Origin: Mycobacterium spongiae
GTDB lineage: Bacteria; Actinomycetota; Actinomycetes; Mycobacteriales; Mycobacteriaceae
DNA: 64,000 nucleotides
Direction of reading: 5' to 3'
Assembly (NCBI RefSeq): GCF_018278905.1
Contig: NZ_CP046600.1
Location: 2,170,001-2,234,000, forward strand
This document shows, piece by piece, positions 9,274-18,815 of the stretch (the stretch's first letter is position 1; the number at the start of each line of letters is the position of its first letter). The position numbers and the translations under genes were made by a program. Below the pieces are notes generated by a model. The model had not been told where the DNA came from. It was given only the letters and a program-made list of their open reading frames with translations, and made no database searches.

Positions 9274-10562
9274 CGGTGCTGCTTCGCGGTGTCCGCTTGT
9301 ACGGCGAAGGGGAAGGCGTCGACGTCCTGGTCGATGACGGTCAGATCGCCGGTATTGGCACCCGGCTCGCCGTCCCGGAATTCGCCGATGTGATTGACGC
9401 CACTGGACACGTGTTGCTGCCCGGATTCGTCGACCTGCACACCCACCTGCGCGAGCCCGGCCGCGAATATGCCGAAGACCTTGAAACCGGTTCGGCAGCA
9501 GCGGCCCTGGGCGGCTACACCGCGGTGTTCGCGATGGCCAACACCAACCCGGTCGCAGACACTCCGGTCGTCACCGACCACGTGTGGCATCGGGGACAGC
9601 AGATCGGCCTGGTCGACGTCCATCCCGTTGGCGCGGTCACAGTGGGTTTGGGCGGCGTCGAGCTGACCGAAATGGGCATGATGCTCGACGGTGCCGCGCA
9701 GGTGCGGATGTTCTCCGACGACGGCAAATGTGTGGACGACCCGCTGGTGATGCGCCGCGCCCTGGAATATGCCACCGGACTTGGGGTGCTGATCTCCCAA
9801 CACGCCGAGGAGCCCAGGTTGACGGTCGGCGCCATCGCACACGAGGGGCCCACGGCGGCCAAGCTGGGACTGGCCGGATGGCCTAGGGCGGCCGAGGAGT
9901 CGATCGTCGCGCGGGATGCCCTGCTGGCCCGAGACGCCCGCGCCCGGGTGCACATTTGCCACGCGTCGACCGCCGGCACGGTCGAGATTCTGAAATGGGC
10001 TAAAGAACAAGACATTTCGATCACCGCTGAAGTCACGCCACACCACCTGCTGCTCGATGACAGCAGACTGGCCAGCTTCGACGGGATGAATCGGGTCAAC
10101 CCGCCGCTGCGCGAAGCCGCCGACGCCATCGCGCTGCGCCGCGCGCTTGCCGACGGGGTCATCGACTGTGTGGCCACCGATCACGCCCCACACGCCGAGC
10201 ACGAGAAGTGCGTCGAGTTCTGCTCCGCTCGCCCCGGCATGCTGGGATTGCAGACCGCCTTGTCGGTGGTGGTGCAGACGATGGTGGCGCCGGGCTTGCT
10301 GAGCTGGCGTGATGTTGCACGGGTGATGAGCGAGAATCCGGCGCGTATCGCGCGCTTGCCCGATCAGGGCCGGCCGCTGGAGGTGGGGGAGCCGGCCAAC
10401 TTGGCGGTCGTGGACCCCGAGGCTACCTGGACGGTCGCGGGGCGTGACCTAGCCAGCCGGTCGGCCAACACGCCCTACGAGTCGATGCTGTTGCCGGCCA
10501 CTGTGTCCGCGACCCTGCTTCGGGGGAAGGTCACGGCTCGGGATGGGAAGTGCCCGGCATGA
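9270..10562 (+). CDS. pyrC: dihydroorotase, type I
   Basis: Zn-dependent amidohydrolase that cyclises N-carbamoyl-aspartate to dihydroorotate. The 430-residue protein has the metal-binding HTHLREPG near residue 58, the MANTNPVAD substrate region, His residues in ISQHAEEP and HICHAST, and the catalytic Asp in [13 protein letters not shown]. This is the type I (class I) form, longer than the E. coli type. The start overlaps the pyrB stop by 4 bases. The stop overlaps the ATG of a MIRU repeat. Confidence 0.98.
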   Translation: MTVLLRGVRLYGEGEGVDVLVDDGQIAGIGTRLAVPEFADVIDATGHVLLPGFVDLHTHLREPGREYAEDLETGSAAAALGGYTAVFAMANTNPVADTPVVTDHVWHRGQQIGLVDVHPVGAVTVGLGGVELTEMGMMLDGAAQVRMFSDDGKCVDDPLVMRRALEYATGLGVLISQHAEEPRLTVGAIAHEGPTAAKLGLAGWPRAAEESIVARDALLARDARARVHICHASTAGTVEILKWAKEQDISITAEVTPHHLLLDDSRLASFDGMNRVNPPLREAADAIALRRALADGVIDCVATDHAPHAEHEKCVEFCSARPGMLGLQTALSVVVQTMVAPGLLSWRDVARVMSENPARIARLPDQGRPLEVGEPANLAVVDPEATWTVAGRDLASRSANTPYESMLLPATVSATLLRGKVTARDGKCPA

Positions 10563-10641
10563 GTCGCGCCGGCGACGATGCAGAGCAAGAGAGCGATGTG
10601 GGGGTACCTCCCGCTTGCGGGGGAGAGGAGCGGCGCGCATG
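10559..10641 (+). repeat. MIRU-type interspersed repeat between pyrC and the Rv1382-like gene
   Basis: About 83 bp that begins with ATGA, where the TGA is the pyrC stop, and ends with the ATG of the next gene. It contains the MIRU hallmarks GCCGGCGACGATGCAGAGC and GGAGAGGAGCGGCGC, with an internal GTGGGGGTACCTCCCGC hairpin-forming insert. The insertion of such elements into overlapping stop/start codons is the classical MIRU arrangement. It supplies the SD-like GGAGAGGAG to the downstream gene. A second copy lies at 11163. Confidence 0.8.
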
Positions 10642-11166
10642 AACTCCGGGACGCTTGTGGGATCGCTCATCTTTGCCGCGATACTGATGGTGTTGATCAC
10701 TGTGGTGATCGCGCTGATGCTGCGCGGCTGGCGGAACCGGGCGCAGCGCCAGGCGGAGCTGCTTGGCGACTTACCCGATGTGCCCGAGCGGGTGGGCGCG
10801 GCGACGCTGTCTACCCGGGGCATGTATGTCGGCTGCATGCTATCGCCAGCATGGAATGAGCTGGTCATGGCCGGCGATCTCGGGTATCGCAGCAAGTCGG
10901 TGCTGAGCCGTCACCCCGAAGGAATCATGATCCAACGCAACCGCGCCCAACCGATCTGGATCCCGCGGGAGTCGGTTACCACCATCCGCACCGAGCGCGA
11001 CCTACTGAGTAGTGGGGCCGGTCGGATCGTGGACCCCAATCCAATCCTGACGATTCGATGGCGGCTGTCCTCGGGTGCAGAGATGGACACCGGATTTTGG
11101 GCGAGCAATTGCAGCGAATACTCGTGCTGGCTGGACGGCCAGCAGGAACAGGAAGATGTCGCATGA
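10639..11166 (+). CDS. membrane-anchored protein in the pyr operon, Rv1382-like
   Basis: A 175-residue protein encoded between pyrC and carA, as in M. tuberculosis. One N-terminal membrane helix (roughly residues 7-29, GSLIFAAILMVLITVVIALML) is followed by a basic stretch and a soluble, probably cytoplasmic, beta-rich domain of unknown family. The name PyrC-associated export or transport protein has been used for homologues without proof. The ATG at 10639 is the end of the MIRU element. Its stop again overlaps a MIRU ATGA. Co-expression with pyrimidine genes is inferred from position only. Confidence 0.8.
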   Translation: MNSGTLVGSLIFAAILMVLITVVIALMLRGWRNRAQRQAELLGDLPDVPERVGAATLSTRGMYVGCMLSPAWNELVMAGDLGYRSKSVLSRHPEGIMIQRNRAQPIWIPRESVTTIRTERDLLSSGAGRIVDPNPILTIRWRLSSGAEMDTGFWASNCSEYSCWLDGQQEQEDVA

Positions 11167-11277
11167 ACCGCGCCGACGACGAAGCGGAGCAAAAGAGCAG
11201 CAACAAGGCGATGTGGGGGTACGCCCCCAGAGGGAGGTGCCCCCACCCGCTTGCGGGGGAGAGGAGCGGCGCTCGTG
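11163..11277 (+). repeat. second MIRU-type repeat, between the Rv1382-like gene and carA
   Basis: About 115 bp with the same boundaries (ATGA over the upstream stop, ending at the GTG of carA) and the same tail as the copy at 10559 (CCGCTTGCGGGGGAGAGGAGCGGCGC). It is longer because the internal insert is duplicated into GTGGGGGTACGCCCCC plus AGGTGCCCCCACCCGC, which can fold into strong GC hairpins. Two MIRUs flanking one gene suggest that the gene, or its spacing, was opened by repeat insertion. Confidence 0.8.
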
Positions 11278-12405
11278 AGTAAAGCCCTGCTGGTCCTTGA
11301 GGACGGCCGCATCTTCACCGGAACGCCATTCGGCGCAGTCGGACAGACGCTCGGCGAAGCCGTGTTCAGCACGGGCATGTCCGGCTACCAGGAGACGCTG
11401 ACTGATCCCAGCTATCACCGCCAGATCCTGGTCGCCACCGCGCCGCAGATAGGCAACACCGGCTGGAATGGTGAGGACGGCGAGAGCCGCGACAACAAGA
11501 TTTGGGTTGCCGGGTACGCGGTGCGTGACCCGTCGCCACGTGCCTCCAACTGGCGCGCCACTGGCACGCTGGCCGAAGAGCTCACCAGGCAAGACATCGT
11601 GGGTATCGCTGGTATCGACACTCGGGCGGTGGTGCGTCATCTGCGCAGTCGCGGCTCGATGAAGGCCGGAGTATTCTCCGGCGTTGCGCTCGCCGAATCC
11701 CCCGATGCAGACGAACTCGTCGACCGGGTCCGAGCGCAGCAACCGATGCTGGGTGCTGATCTCGCAGGGGAGGTCAGTACGACCGCTGCCTATATTGTGG
11801 AGCCCCAAGGGCCGCAACGTTTTACAGTTGCGACCTTAGACCTGGGGGTTAAGACCAACACGCCGCGCAACTTCGCCCGGCGTGGGATCCGTAGCCATGT
11901 GCTACCCGCGTCGGCCACCTTCGAGCAGATCGCCGAGCTCAACCCGCACGGGGTGTTCCTGTCCAATGGTCCTGGCGATCCGGCGACCGCCGATCATGTC
12001 GTCGCGCTCACCAGGGAAGTGTTGGGCGCCGGAATTCCTTTGTTCGGAATCTGTTTCGGCAATCAGATCCTGGGCCGGGCACTGGGGTTATCGACCTACA
12101 AGATGGTTTTTGGTCATCGCGGGATCAACATCCCGGTCATCGACCACGACACCGGCCGTATCGCGGTCACCGCGCAGAACCACGGCTTCGCGCTCGAAGG
12201 GGAAGCCGGCCAGTCCTTCGACACGCCGTTCGGTCCGGCGGTGGTCAGCCACACGTGCGCCAACGACGGGGGTGTGGAGGGTGTCCGGCTCGGTGACGGG
12301 CGGGCGTTTTCGGTGCAGTATCACCCCGAGGCCGCAGCCGGTCCACACGATGCCGAGTACCTGTTCGACAGATTTGTTGACCTGATGGAAAGGGAGGGCC
12401 GGTAG
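11275..12405 (+). CDS. carA: carbamoyl-phosphate synthase small (glutaminase) subunit
   Basis: Hydrolyses glutamine and channels ammonia to CarB for carbamoyl phosphate, used in both pyrimidine and arginine synthesis. The 376-residue protein has the N-terminal CPSase_sm domain ([21 protein letters not shown]) and a class I amidotransferase domain with the nucleophile Cys in [14 protein letters not shown] and the His/Glu pair in [16 protein letters not shown] 11275 lies at the end of the MIRU and gives the family N-terminus [11 protein letters not shown]. The stop shares one base with the carB start. Confidence 0.98.
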   Translation: MSKALLVLEDGRIFTGTPFGAVGQTLGEAVFSTGMSGYQETLTDPSYHRQILVATAPQIGNTGWNGEDGESRDNKIWVAGYAVRDPSPRASNWRATGTLAEELTRQDIVGIAGIDTRAVVRHLRSRGSMKAGVFSGVALAESPDADELVDRVRAQQPMLGADLAGEVSTTAAYIVEPQGPQRFTVATLDLGVKTNTPRNFARRGIRSHVLPASATFEQIAELNPHGVFLSNGPGDPATADHVVALTREVLGAGIPLFGICFGNQILGRALGLSTYKMVFGHRGINIPVIDHDTGRIAVTAQNHGFALEGEAGQSFDTPFGPAVVSHTCANDGGVEGVRLGDGRAFSVQYHPEAAAGPHDAEYLFDRFVDLMEREGR

Positions 12406-15400
12406 TGCCGCGCCGTACCGACCTGCGTCATGTGCTGGTGATCGGCTCGGGGCCGATCGTTATCGGGCAGGCCTGCGAATTCGACTATTCCGGCACACAG
12501 GCATGCCGGGTGCTGCGCGCGGAGGGATTGCAGGTCAGCCTGGTCAACTCCAATCCGGCGACCATCATGACCGACCCGGAGTACGCCGACTTCACCTACG
12601 TGGAGCCGATCACCCCCGCGTTCGTGGAGCAGGTCATCGCCCAGCAGGCCGAGCGCGGCAACAAGATCGACGCCGTACTGGCCACACTGGGCGGGCAGAC
12701 CGCACTCAACACCGCCGTCGCACTGCACGACAACGGGGCGTTGGAGCGCTACGGCGTCGAGCTGATCGGTGCCGACTTCGACGCCATCCAGCGCGGGGAG
12801 GACCGGCAACGGTTCAAAGACATCGTCGGCAAGGTCGGCGGTGAATCTGCGCGCAGCCGGGTGTGTTTCACCATGGAAGAGGTCCGCGAAACGGTCGCCG
12901 ATCTCGGTCTGCCGGTGGTGGTGCGGCCTAGCTTCACCATGGGCGGGCTGGGTTCGGGCATGGCGTACTCGGCCGACGAGGTCGAACGGATGGCCGGCGC
13001 CGGACTTGCGGCATCGCCGAGTGCCAATGTGTTGATCGAGGAATCGATCTACGGTTGGAAAGAATTCGAACTCGAGCTGATGCGCGACGGCAACGACAAC
13101 GTGGTCGTCGTGTGCTCGATCGAGAACGTCGACCCGATGGGTGTGCACACCGGCGATTCGGTCACCGTCGCCCCCGCGATGACGCTGACCGATCGCGAAT
13201 ACCAACGGATGCGGGATCTGGGTATTGCCATTCTGCGCGAGGTCGGTGTGGATACCGGTGGCTGTAACATCCAGTTCGCTGTCAACCCGCGCGACGGTCG
13301 GCTCATCGTCATCGAGATGAACCCCCGCGTCTCGCGGTCCAGTGCGTTGGCGTCCAAGGCCACCGGCTTCCCTATCGCCAAGATCGCCGCCAAACTGGCC
13401 ATCGGCTACACGCTCGATGAAATCCTCAACGACATCACCAAAGAAACACCGGCCTGCTTCGAACCCACCCTCGACTACGTTGTGGTCAAGGCGCCGCGGT
13501 TCGCCTTCGAGAAATTTCCGGGGGCCGACCCAACACTCACCACCACCATGAAGTCGGTTGGGGAAGCAATGTCGTTGGGCCGCAACTTCGTCGAGGCCCT
13601 CGGCAAGGTGATGCGTTCGTTGGAGACGACCCGCGTCGGTTTCTGGAGCGCCCCTGATCCCGAAGGTGGGCTCGACGACGTCCTGACGCGGCTGCGAACC
13701 CCGACCGAAGGCCGGCTCTATGACATCGAGTTGGCGTTGCGGCTGGGGGCTTCCGTCGAGGATGTGGCCCAGGTCTCCGGCGTGGATCCGTGGTTCGTCG
13801 CGCAGATCGGTCAGCTCGAGGCGCTGCGTGCCAGGCTGGTGGATGCGCCGTTCCTCGATGCCGATCTGCTGCGCCACGCCAAGCATTACGGACTGTCGGA
13901 TCGCCAGATCGCGGCACTGCGACCGGAGCTGGCTGGAGAAGACGGTGTGCGGTCGCTGCGCGAACGGCTCGGCATCCACCCGGTGTACAAAACGGTCGAC
14001 ACCTGCGCCGCGGAGTTCGAAGCCAAGACGCCGTACCACTACAGCAGCTATGAACTCGACCCCGCCGCGGAGACCGAGGTAGCCCCACAGACCGTGAAGC
14101 CGAAAGTGCTGATCCTCGGGTCCGGGCCCAACCGGATCGGCCAGGGCATCGAGTTCGACTACAGCTGTGTGCACGCGGCGACCACATTGAGCCAGGCCGG
14201 TTTTGAAACCGTGATGGTCAACTGCAACCCGGAGACGGTGTCGACCGACTACGACACCGCCGACCGGCTGTACTTCGAGCCGCTGACGTTCGAAGACGTC
14301 CTCGAAGTGTTCCGCGCCGAGACGGCGTCGGCCAGCGGCGGCCCCGAGGGAACCGGGGTCCTGGGGGTTATCGTCCAACTGGGCGGTCAGACCCCGCTTG
14401 GGCTGGCGCAACGGCTTGCCGATGCCGGCGTTCCGATCGTGGGCACCCCGCCGCGAGCCATCGACCTGGCAGAGGATCGCGGTGCATTCGGCGACGTTCT
14501 GAACGCTGCGGGATTGCCGGCTCCGCGCTACGGCACTGCCACGACCTTCACGCAGGCTCGCCGGATCGCCGAAGAAATCGGCTATCCCGTGCTGGTGCGG
14601 CCGTCGTATGTCTTGGGTGGTCGCGGCATGGAGATCGTCTACGACGAGAGCACGCTGCGCGACTACATCACTCGGGCCACCGAGCTGTCCCCCGAGCATC
14701 CCGTCTTGGTTGACCGTTTTCTCGAAGATGCGGTCGAGATCGACGTGGACGCCCTGTGCGACGGCACCGAGGTCTACATCGGTGGAATCATGGAGCACAT
14801 CGAGGAAGCCGGTATCCACTCCGGTGATTCCGCCTGTGCTTTGCCGCCGGTGACCTTGGGCCGCAGCGACATCGAGAAGGTGCGTAAGGCGACCGAGGCC
14901 ATCGCGCACGGCATCGGTGTGGTTGGTCTGCTGAATGTGCAATACGCCATCAAGGATGACGTGCTCTACGTCCTCGAGGCCAACCCACGCGCCAGTCGTA
15001 CGGTGCCGTTCGTGTCGAAGGCCACCGCAATCCCGCTCGCCAAGGCCTGCGCACGGACGATGCTGGGCGCCACTATCGCTCAACTTCGCGAGGAGGGGCT
15101 GCTGGCCCCATCGGGGGATGGCGCCAGCGTGTCGCCGCAGGCTCCGATTGCGGTCAAGGAAGCCGTGCTGCCGTTTCACCGGTTCCGGCGGGCTGACGGA
15201 GCGGCTATCGACTCGCTGCTCGGTCCAGAGATGAAATCGACCGGTGAGGTGATGGGAATAGACCGCGACTTCGGCAGCGCCTTCGCCAAGAGCCAGACCG
15301 CGGCCTACGGCTCGCTGCCGGCCGCTGGCACGGTATTCGTGTCGGTGGCGAACCGCGACAAGCGATCCCTGGTGTTTCCTGTCAAGCGGTTGGCTGACTT

Positions 15401-15767
15401 GGGCTTCAATGTTCTCGCCACTGAAGGCACCGCAGAGATGCTGCGCCGCAATGGAATTCCGTGCGACGAGGTCCGCAAGCACTTCGAACCGTCACAACCC
15501 GGCCGGCCGGAGATGTCCGCGGTTGATGCGATCCGCGCTGGTGAAGTCGACATGGTCATCAATACGCCCTACGGCAACTCTGGTCCGCGCATCGACGGCT
15601 ACGAGATCCGATCGGTTGCGGTGGGTGTCAATATCCCATGCGTGACGACGGTGCAGGGCGCCTCGGCAGCCGTGCAGGGCATCGAGGCAGGGATCCGCGG
15701 GGATATCGGTGTGCGGTCGCTACAGGAGTTGCACCGGGCGATCGGTCCAGGGGGCGCCGGCCCATGA
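12405..15767 (+). CDS. carB: carbamoyl-phosphate synthase large subunit
   Basis: The synthase subunit uses two ATP-grasp halves to make carboxyphosphate and then carbamoyl phosphate. At 1120 residues it shows the expected duplication: [24 protein letters not shown] opens half 1, and [22 protein letters not shown], near residue 570, opens half 2. Each half has its ATP-grasp metal-binding region ([19 protein letters not shown] and [19 protein letters not shown]). The C-terminal MGS-like domain ([22 protein letters not shown]) is the usual allosteric site for UMP/ornithine. It overlaps pyrF by 4 bases. Confidence 0.98.
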   Translation: MPRRTDLRHVLVIGSGPIVIGQACEFDYSGTQACRVLRAEGLQVSLVNSNPATIMTDPEYADFTYVEPITPAFVEQVIAQQAERGNKIDAVLATLGGQTALNTAVALHDNGALERYGVELIGADFDAIQRGEDRQRFKDIVGKVGGESARSRVCFTMEEVRETVADLGLPVVVRPSFTMGGLGSGMAYSADEVERMAGAGLAASPSANVLIEESIYGWKEFELELMRDGNDNVVVVCSIENVDPMGVHTGDSVTVAPAMTLTDREYQRMRDLGIAILREVGVDTGGCNIQFAVNPRDGRLIVIEMNPRVSRSSALASKATGFPIAKIAAKLAIGYTLDEILNDITKETPACFEPTLDYVVVKAPRFAFEKFPGADPTLTTTMKSVGEAMSLGRNFVEALGKVMRSLETTRVGFWSAPDPEGGLDDVLTRLRTPTEGRLYDIELALRLGASVEDVAQVSGVDPWFVAQIGQLEALRARLVDAPFLDADLLRHAKHYGLSDRQIAALRPELAGEDGVRSLRERLGIHPVYKTVDTCAAEFEAKTPYHYSSYELDPAAETEVAPQTVKPKVLILGSGPNRIGQGIEFDYSCVHAATTLSQAGFETVMVNCNPETVSTDYDTADRLYFEPLTFEDVLEVFRAETASASGGPEGTGVLGVIVQLGGQTPLGLAQRLADAGVPIVGTPPRAIDLAEDRGAFGDVLNAAGLPAPRYGTATTFTQARRIAEEIGYPVLVRPSYVLGGRGMEIVYDESTLRDYITRATELSPEHPVLVDRFLEDAVEIDVDALCDGTEVYIGGIMEHIEEAGIHSGDSACALPPVTLGRSDIEKVRKATEAIAHGIGVVGLLNVQYAIKDDVLYVLEANPRASRTVPFVSKATAIPLAKACARTMLGATIAQLREEGLLAPSGDGASVSPQAPIAVKEAVLPFHRFRRADGAAIDSLLGPEMKSTGEVMGIDRDFGSAFAKSQTAAYGSLPAAGTVFVSVANRDKRSLVFPVKRLADLGFNVLATEGTAEMLRRNGIPCDEVRKHFEPSQPGRPEMSAVDAIRAGEVDMVINTPYGNSGPRIDGYEIRSVAVGVNIPCVTTVQGASAAVQGIEAGIRGDIGVRSLQELHRAIGPGGAGP

Positions 15768-16588
15768 GGAGCTTCGGCGCTCGCCTCGCCGACGCGAAAT
15801 CGCGCCGCGGGCCGCTGTGCCTGGGCATCGATCCGCACCCCGAGCTGCTTCAGGCCTGGGGTCTCCCGACTACCGTCGATGGGCTGGCGAGTTTTTGCGA
15901 CATCTGCGTAGCCGCGTACGCCGGTTTCGCCATCGTCAAGCCGCAGGTGGCGTTTTTTGAGGCCTACGGTGCCGCGGGATTCGCCGTGCTGGAGCGCACC
16001 ATCGTGGCATTGCAGGCTGCCGGAGTCCTAGTGCTGGCCGATGCCAAGCGCGGCGACATCGGTTCGACGATGGCGGCCTACGCGGCGGCCTGGGCCGGCG
16101 AGTCGCCGCTGGCCGCCGACGCCGTGACAGCATCGCCCTACCTTGGGTTCGGGTCGTTGCGCCCGCTGCTCGAGGTCGCCGCGGGCCACGGTCGAGGGGT
16201 ATTCGTTTTGGCAGCCACGTCCAACCCCGAGGGCGCGACGGTGCAGCGCGCTACGGCGGACGGTCGCACGATAGCCCAGGTGATCGTCGACCACGCTGCG
16301 GCTGCCAACGCCGAGACACGACCCCAGCCCGGATCAGTCGGTGTGGTCGTTGGGGCAACGGTTCTTGATCCACCCGACCTGAGCACGCTGGGCGGACCGG
16401 TGTTGGTGCCGGGTCTGGGGGTACAGGGCGGGCGCGTTGAAGCGCTGGCGGGGCTGGGCGGGGCGGCTTCGGGGCAATTGCTGCCTGTGGTGTCGCGGGA
16501 GGTGTTGCGGTCGGGGCCGAGTGTGGCCGAGCTGCGAGCAGCGGGCGAACAGATCCTCGACACCGTTGCGTATCTCTCAACGGAGTAG
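15764..16588 (+). CDS. pyrF: orotidine 5'-phosphate decarboxylase, type 2
   Basis: Converts OMP to UMP, the last step of the pathway. The 274-residue length and the catalytic motif [13 protein letters not shown] identify the type 2 (mycobacterial/myxobacterial) subfamily. [12 protein letters not shown] binds substrate, and phosphate contacts lie near GLGVQGGR. The ATG at 15764 overlaps the carB stop (ATGA); open sequence further upstream is carB in another frame. pyrE and pyrD are not in this operon. The operon appears to end here. Confidence 0.97.
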   Translation: MRSFGARLADAKSRRGPLCLGIDPHPELLQAWGLPTTVDGLASFCDICVAAYAGFAIVKPQVAFFEAYGAAGFAVLERTIVALQAAGVLVLADAKRGDIGSTMAAYAAAWAGESPLAADAVTASPYLGFGSLRPLLEVAAGHGRGVFVLAATSNPEGATVQRATADGRTIAQVIVDHAAAANAETRPQPGSVGVVVGATVLDPPDLSTLGGPVLVPGLGVQGGRVEALAGLGGAASGQLLPVVSREVLRSGPSVAELRAAGEQILDTVAYLSTE

Positions 16589-17124
16589 CGATCTCACGGC
16601 CTATCACGGCCTATCAAGGGCTATCGAAGACTCTCGCTACGGCCACGTCCACTGGCGTCGAGGGTGCTTCGGGTCACCCTTTACCGTGGCGATAGTCACT
16701 TTTTCTGGATCTAGTTGTCAGGTTCACCAGGATGGCGACGACGAAGGGGTGGCTGGGCTGGGCCGGATGGGTGGTGTGACACGTCGAACAGGCGATGCAG
16801 TCGCGCCACCGAGGCGGCGTGGTTCGCCGCGCCAACGGAAAAATGCCTGTTCAACGGCGTTTTTTGGGTCCCCGCGGGCACCGCGGGTGTTCGTCATACA
16901 ACTCCTGGTTCAGTCGGGGTGACCCTCGCTGGGAGACCGGCGGTCTTCGCCGTGCGAACGACTCACGCTGGGTCGATGCCGGACACACGCTGGTGAAATG
17001 TCCCCAAAACCAGGGGGTCGGGTTAGATTTCGTCAGGGAGCGTGAGTACGGTCGTCTGCGCTGGCCTCAGTACCCGGCTGAGACAATTGACGATCGATTG
17101 TTATCGATGAGAGACGGAGGAATC
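16589..17124 (+). other. 536-bp gap between pyrF and mihF, no gene supported
   Basis: In M. tuberculosis a PE/PPE pair lies between pyrF and mihF; nothing like it is present here. Open frames in this gap have no protein character. Just after pyrF is a triplet of short direct repeats (CACGGCCTAT / CACGGCCTAT / AAGGGCTAT, about 16594-16625). A plausible mihF promoter is TAGATT at 17024-17029. An AT-richer stretch with CGATCGATTGTTATCGATG lies near 17091, and it can form an imperfect hairpin close to the mihF ribosome-binding site. Confidence 0.5.
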
Positions 17125-17442
17125 GTGGCCCTTCCCCAGTTGACCGACGAGCAGCGCGCGGCCGCGTTGGAGAAGGCTGCTGCCGCACGTCGAGCACGAG
17201 CAGAGCTCAAAGATCGGCTCAAGCGCGGCGGCACCAACCTCACACAGGTGCTCAAAGACGCCGAGAGCGACGAAGTCTTGGGCAAGATGAAGGTATCTGC
17301 TCTGCTTGAGGCGTTGCCAAAGGTTGGCAAGGTCAAAGCGCAGGAAATCATGACCGAACTCGAGATTGCGCCGACTCGTCGCCTCCGCGGCCTCGGAGAT
17401 CGTCAGCGCAAGGCGCTGTTAGAGAAGTTCGGTTCCGCCTAG
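17125..17442 (+). CDS. mihF: mycobacterial integration host factor mIHF
   Basis: Nucleoid-associated DNA-binding protein, essential in M. tuberculosis and first known as the host factor for phage L5 integration. The 105-residue form starts MALPQLTDEQRAAALEKAA and contains an N-terminal basic helix, then a helix-two-turn-helix with KVSALLEALPKVGKVKAQEIM and the Arg-rich end APTRRLRGLGDRQRKALLEKFG. GTG 17125 is preceded by GGAGG at 17116-17120. The frame stays open upstream to 16795, but that part lacks protein character; the long annotated form in H37Rv probably arose from this. It is followed by a tandem repeat that begins within the stop codon. Confidence 0.95.
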   Translation: MALPQLTDEQRAAALEKAAAARRARAELKDRLKRGGTNLTQVLKDAESDEVLGKMKVSALLEALPKVGKVKAQEIMTELEIAPTRRLRGLGDRQRKALLEKFGSA

Positions 17443-17711
17443 CTCGCCGACGATGCAGGCCGGACGGTCTGAGGAGGAGGCGAGCAATCAGGTCGAGCTC
17501 GCCGACGATCCAGGCCGGACGGTCTGAGGAGGAGGCGAGCAATCAGGTCGAGCTCGCCGACCCAAGCCGATCACGCAGGCCGGACGGTCTGAGGAGGAGG
17601 CGAGCAATCAGGTCGAGCTCGCCGACCCAAGCCGATCACGCAGGCCGGACGGTCTGAGGAGGAGGCGAGCAGTCAACCCGAGCTCGCCGACCCAAAGCCG
17701 ATCACGCAGGT
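17441..17711 (+). repeat. MIRU-like tandem array between mihF and gmk, four units plus a partial fifth
   Basis: Units start with AGCTCGCCGAC at 17441, 17496, 17551, 17616 and 17681. The first two are 55 bp and the next two 65 bp, with a 10-bp CCCAAGCCGATCACGC-type variation after the start. The shared core CAGGCCGGACGGTCTGAGG and AGGAGGCGAGC resembles the MIRU family (CGACGATGCAG and GAGGAGGAG blocks). Units 1-3 are nearly identical, while unit 4 differs in its tail (AGTCAACCC). Near-identity suggests recent slippage, so copy number probably varies between strains. The array sits in the region expected to carry the gmk promoter. Confidence 0.9.
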
Positions 17712-17727
17712 CAGCTAGCCTGACCTG
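17707..17727 (+). promoter_or_regulatory. perfect 8-bp inverted repeat before gmk
   Basis: CAGGTCAG (17707-17714) and CTGACCTG (17720-17727) flank a 5-base loop, 23 bases before the gmk start and at the end of the repeat array. No T-run follows, so it is a weak candidate for an intrinsic terminator of mihF. Alternatives are an operator for a dimeric regulator or an mRNA hairpin at the gmk leader. Confidence 0.5.
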
Positions 17728-17750
17728 AGGGTAGCGACCCGGGAGTGCCA

Positions 17751-18377
17751 GTGAGCGCCAGCGGGGGACCGGATGCTGAGCAGGCCGCAGCTCGCGAGCC
17801 TGCCAGTGCAGGACGTGTGGTCGTCCTGTCCGGTCCCTCTGCGGTCGGCAAAACCACCCTGGTCCGGTGCCTGCGTGAGCGGATTCCGAACCTGCATTTC
17901 AGCGTCTCGGCCACGACGCGTGCGCCGCGGCCCGGTGAGATCGACGGCATCGACTACTACTTCGTCACCCCCACCCGATTCCAGGAACTCATCGACCAGG
18001 GAGAGCTGCTGGAATGGGCTGAAATCCACGGTGGCCTGCACCGATCGGGTACCTTGGCCGAGCCCGTGCGGGCCGCGATGGCGGCCGGCGTTCCGGTGCT
18101 CGTCGAGGTTGATCTGGCCGGGGCCAGGGCGGTCAAGAAGGCAATGCCCGAAGCCATTACCGTGTTTGTGGCGCCGCCCAGTTGGGCTGACCTGAAAGTT
18201 CGGCTCATCGGACGAGGTACCGAGACTGAAGAAGTCATCCAACGGCGCCTGGACACGGCAAGGATGGAACTGGCAGCTCAAGACGACTTCGACGAGGTCG
18301 TGGTGAACCGCCGATTGGAATCCGCGTGTGCCGAATTGGTATCCTTGCTGGTGGGAACTGTGCCTGGACCGTCGTGA
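17751..18377 (+). CDS. gmk: guanylate kinase
   Basis: Phosphorylates GMP to GDP for nucleotide recycling. The P-loop is [14 protein letters not shown] near residue 28, followed by the GMP-binding region [23 protein letters not shown] and the lid with [18 protein letters not shown] 17751 gives 208 residues, the length I recall for M. tuberculosis Gmk. GTG 17745 is an alternative two codons longer. It is followed by rpoZ with 89 bases between, the usual gmk-rpoZ-coaBC-metK order. Confidence 0.97.
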   Translation: MSASGGPDAEQAAAREPASAGRVVVLSGPSAVGKTTLVRCLRERIPNLHFSVSATTRAPRPGEIDGIDYYFVTPTRFQELIDQGELLEWAEIHGGLHRSGTLAEPVRAAMAAGVPVLVEVDLAGARAVKKAMPEAITVFVAPPSWADLKVRLIGRGTETEEVIQRRLDTARMELAAQDDFDEVVVNRRLESACAELVSLLVGTVPGPS

Positions 18378-18466
18378 GCCGCCTAGCCAGACCGGAGCCA
18401 GAGCAGACCCAGCACGAGGTTCTAGCCGTTTCGCAAAGGTTCTACGTCGCCAGGAGATTGTATTAA

Positions 18467-18799
<333 letters not shown>

Positions 18800-18815
18800 C
18801 AAGGCGGGGCCGGAG

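Noticed and set aside
12321-15482. 1053-codon open frame on the minus strand opposite carB
   Set aside because: It is the mirror of a high-GC coding gene with strong third-position bias. carB is complete on the plus strand with all domains, and the antisense product has no recognisable motif.
16795-17124. Upstream extension of mIHF to a roughly 215-residue protein
   Set aside because: The extension has no protein character. The GGAGG before GTG 17125 and the known 105-residue functional mIHF favour the short form.
17441-17711. Tandem array considered as a CRISPR
   Set aside because: Units are contiguous without unique spacers, and there are no cas genes. The same applies to the arrays at 33668, 45002 and 62762.
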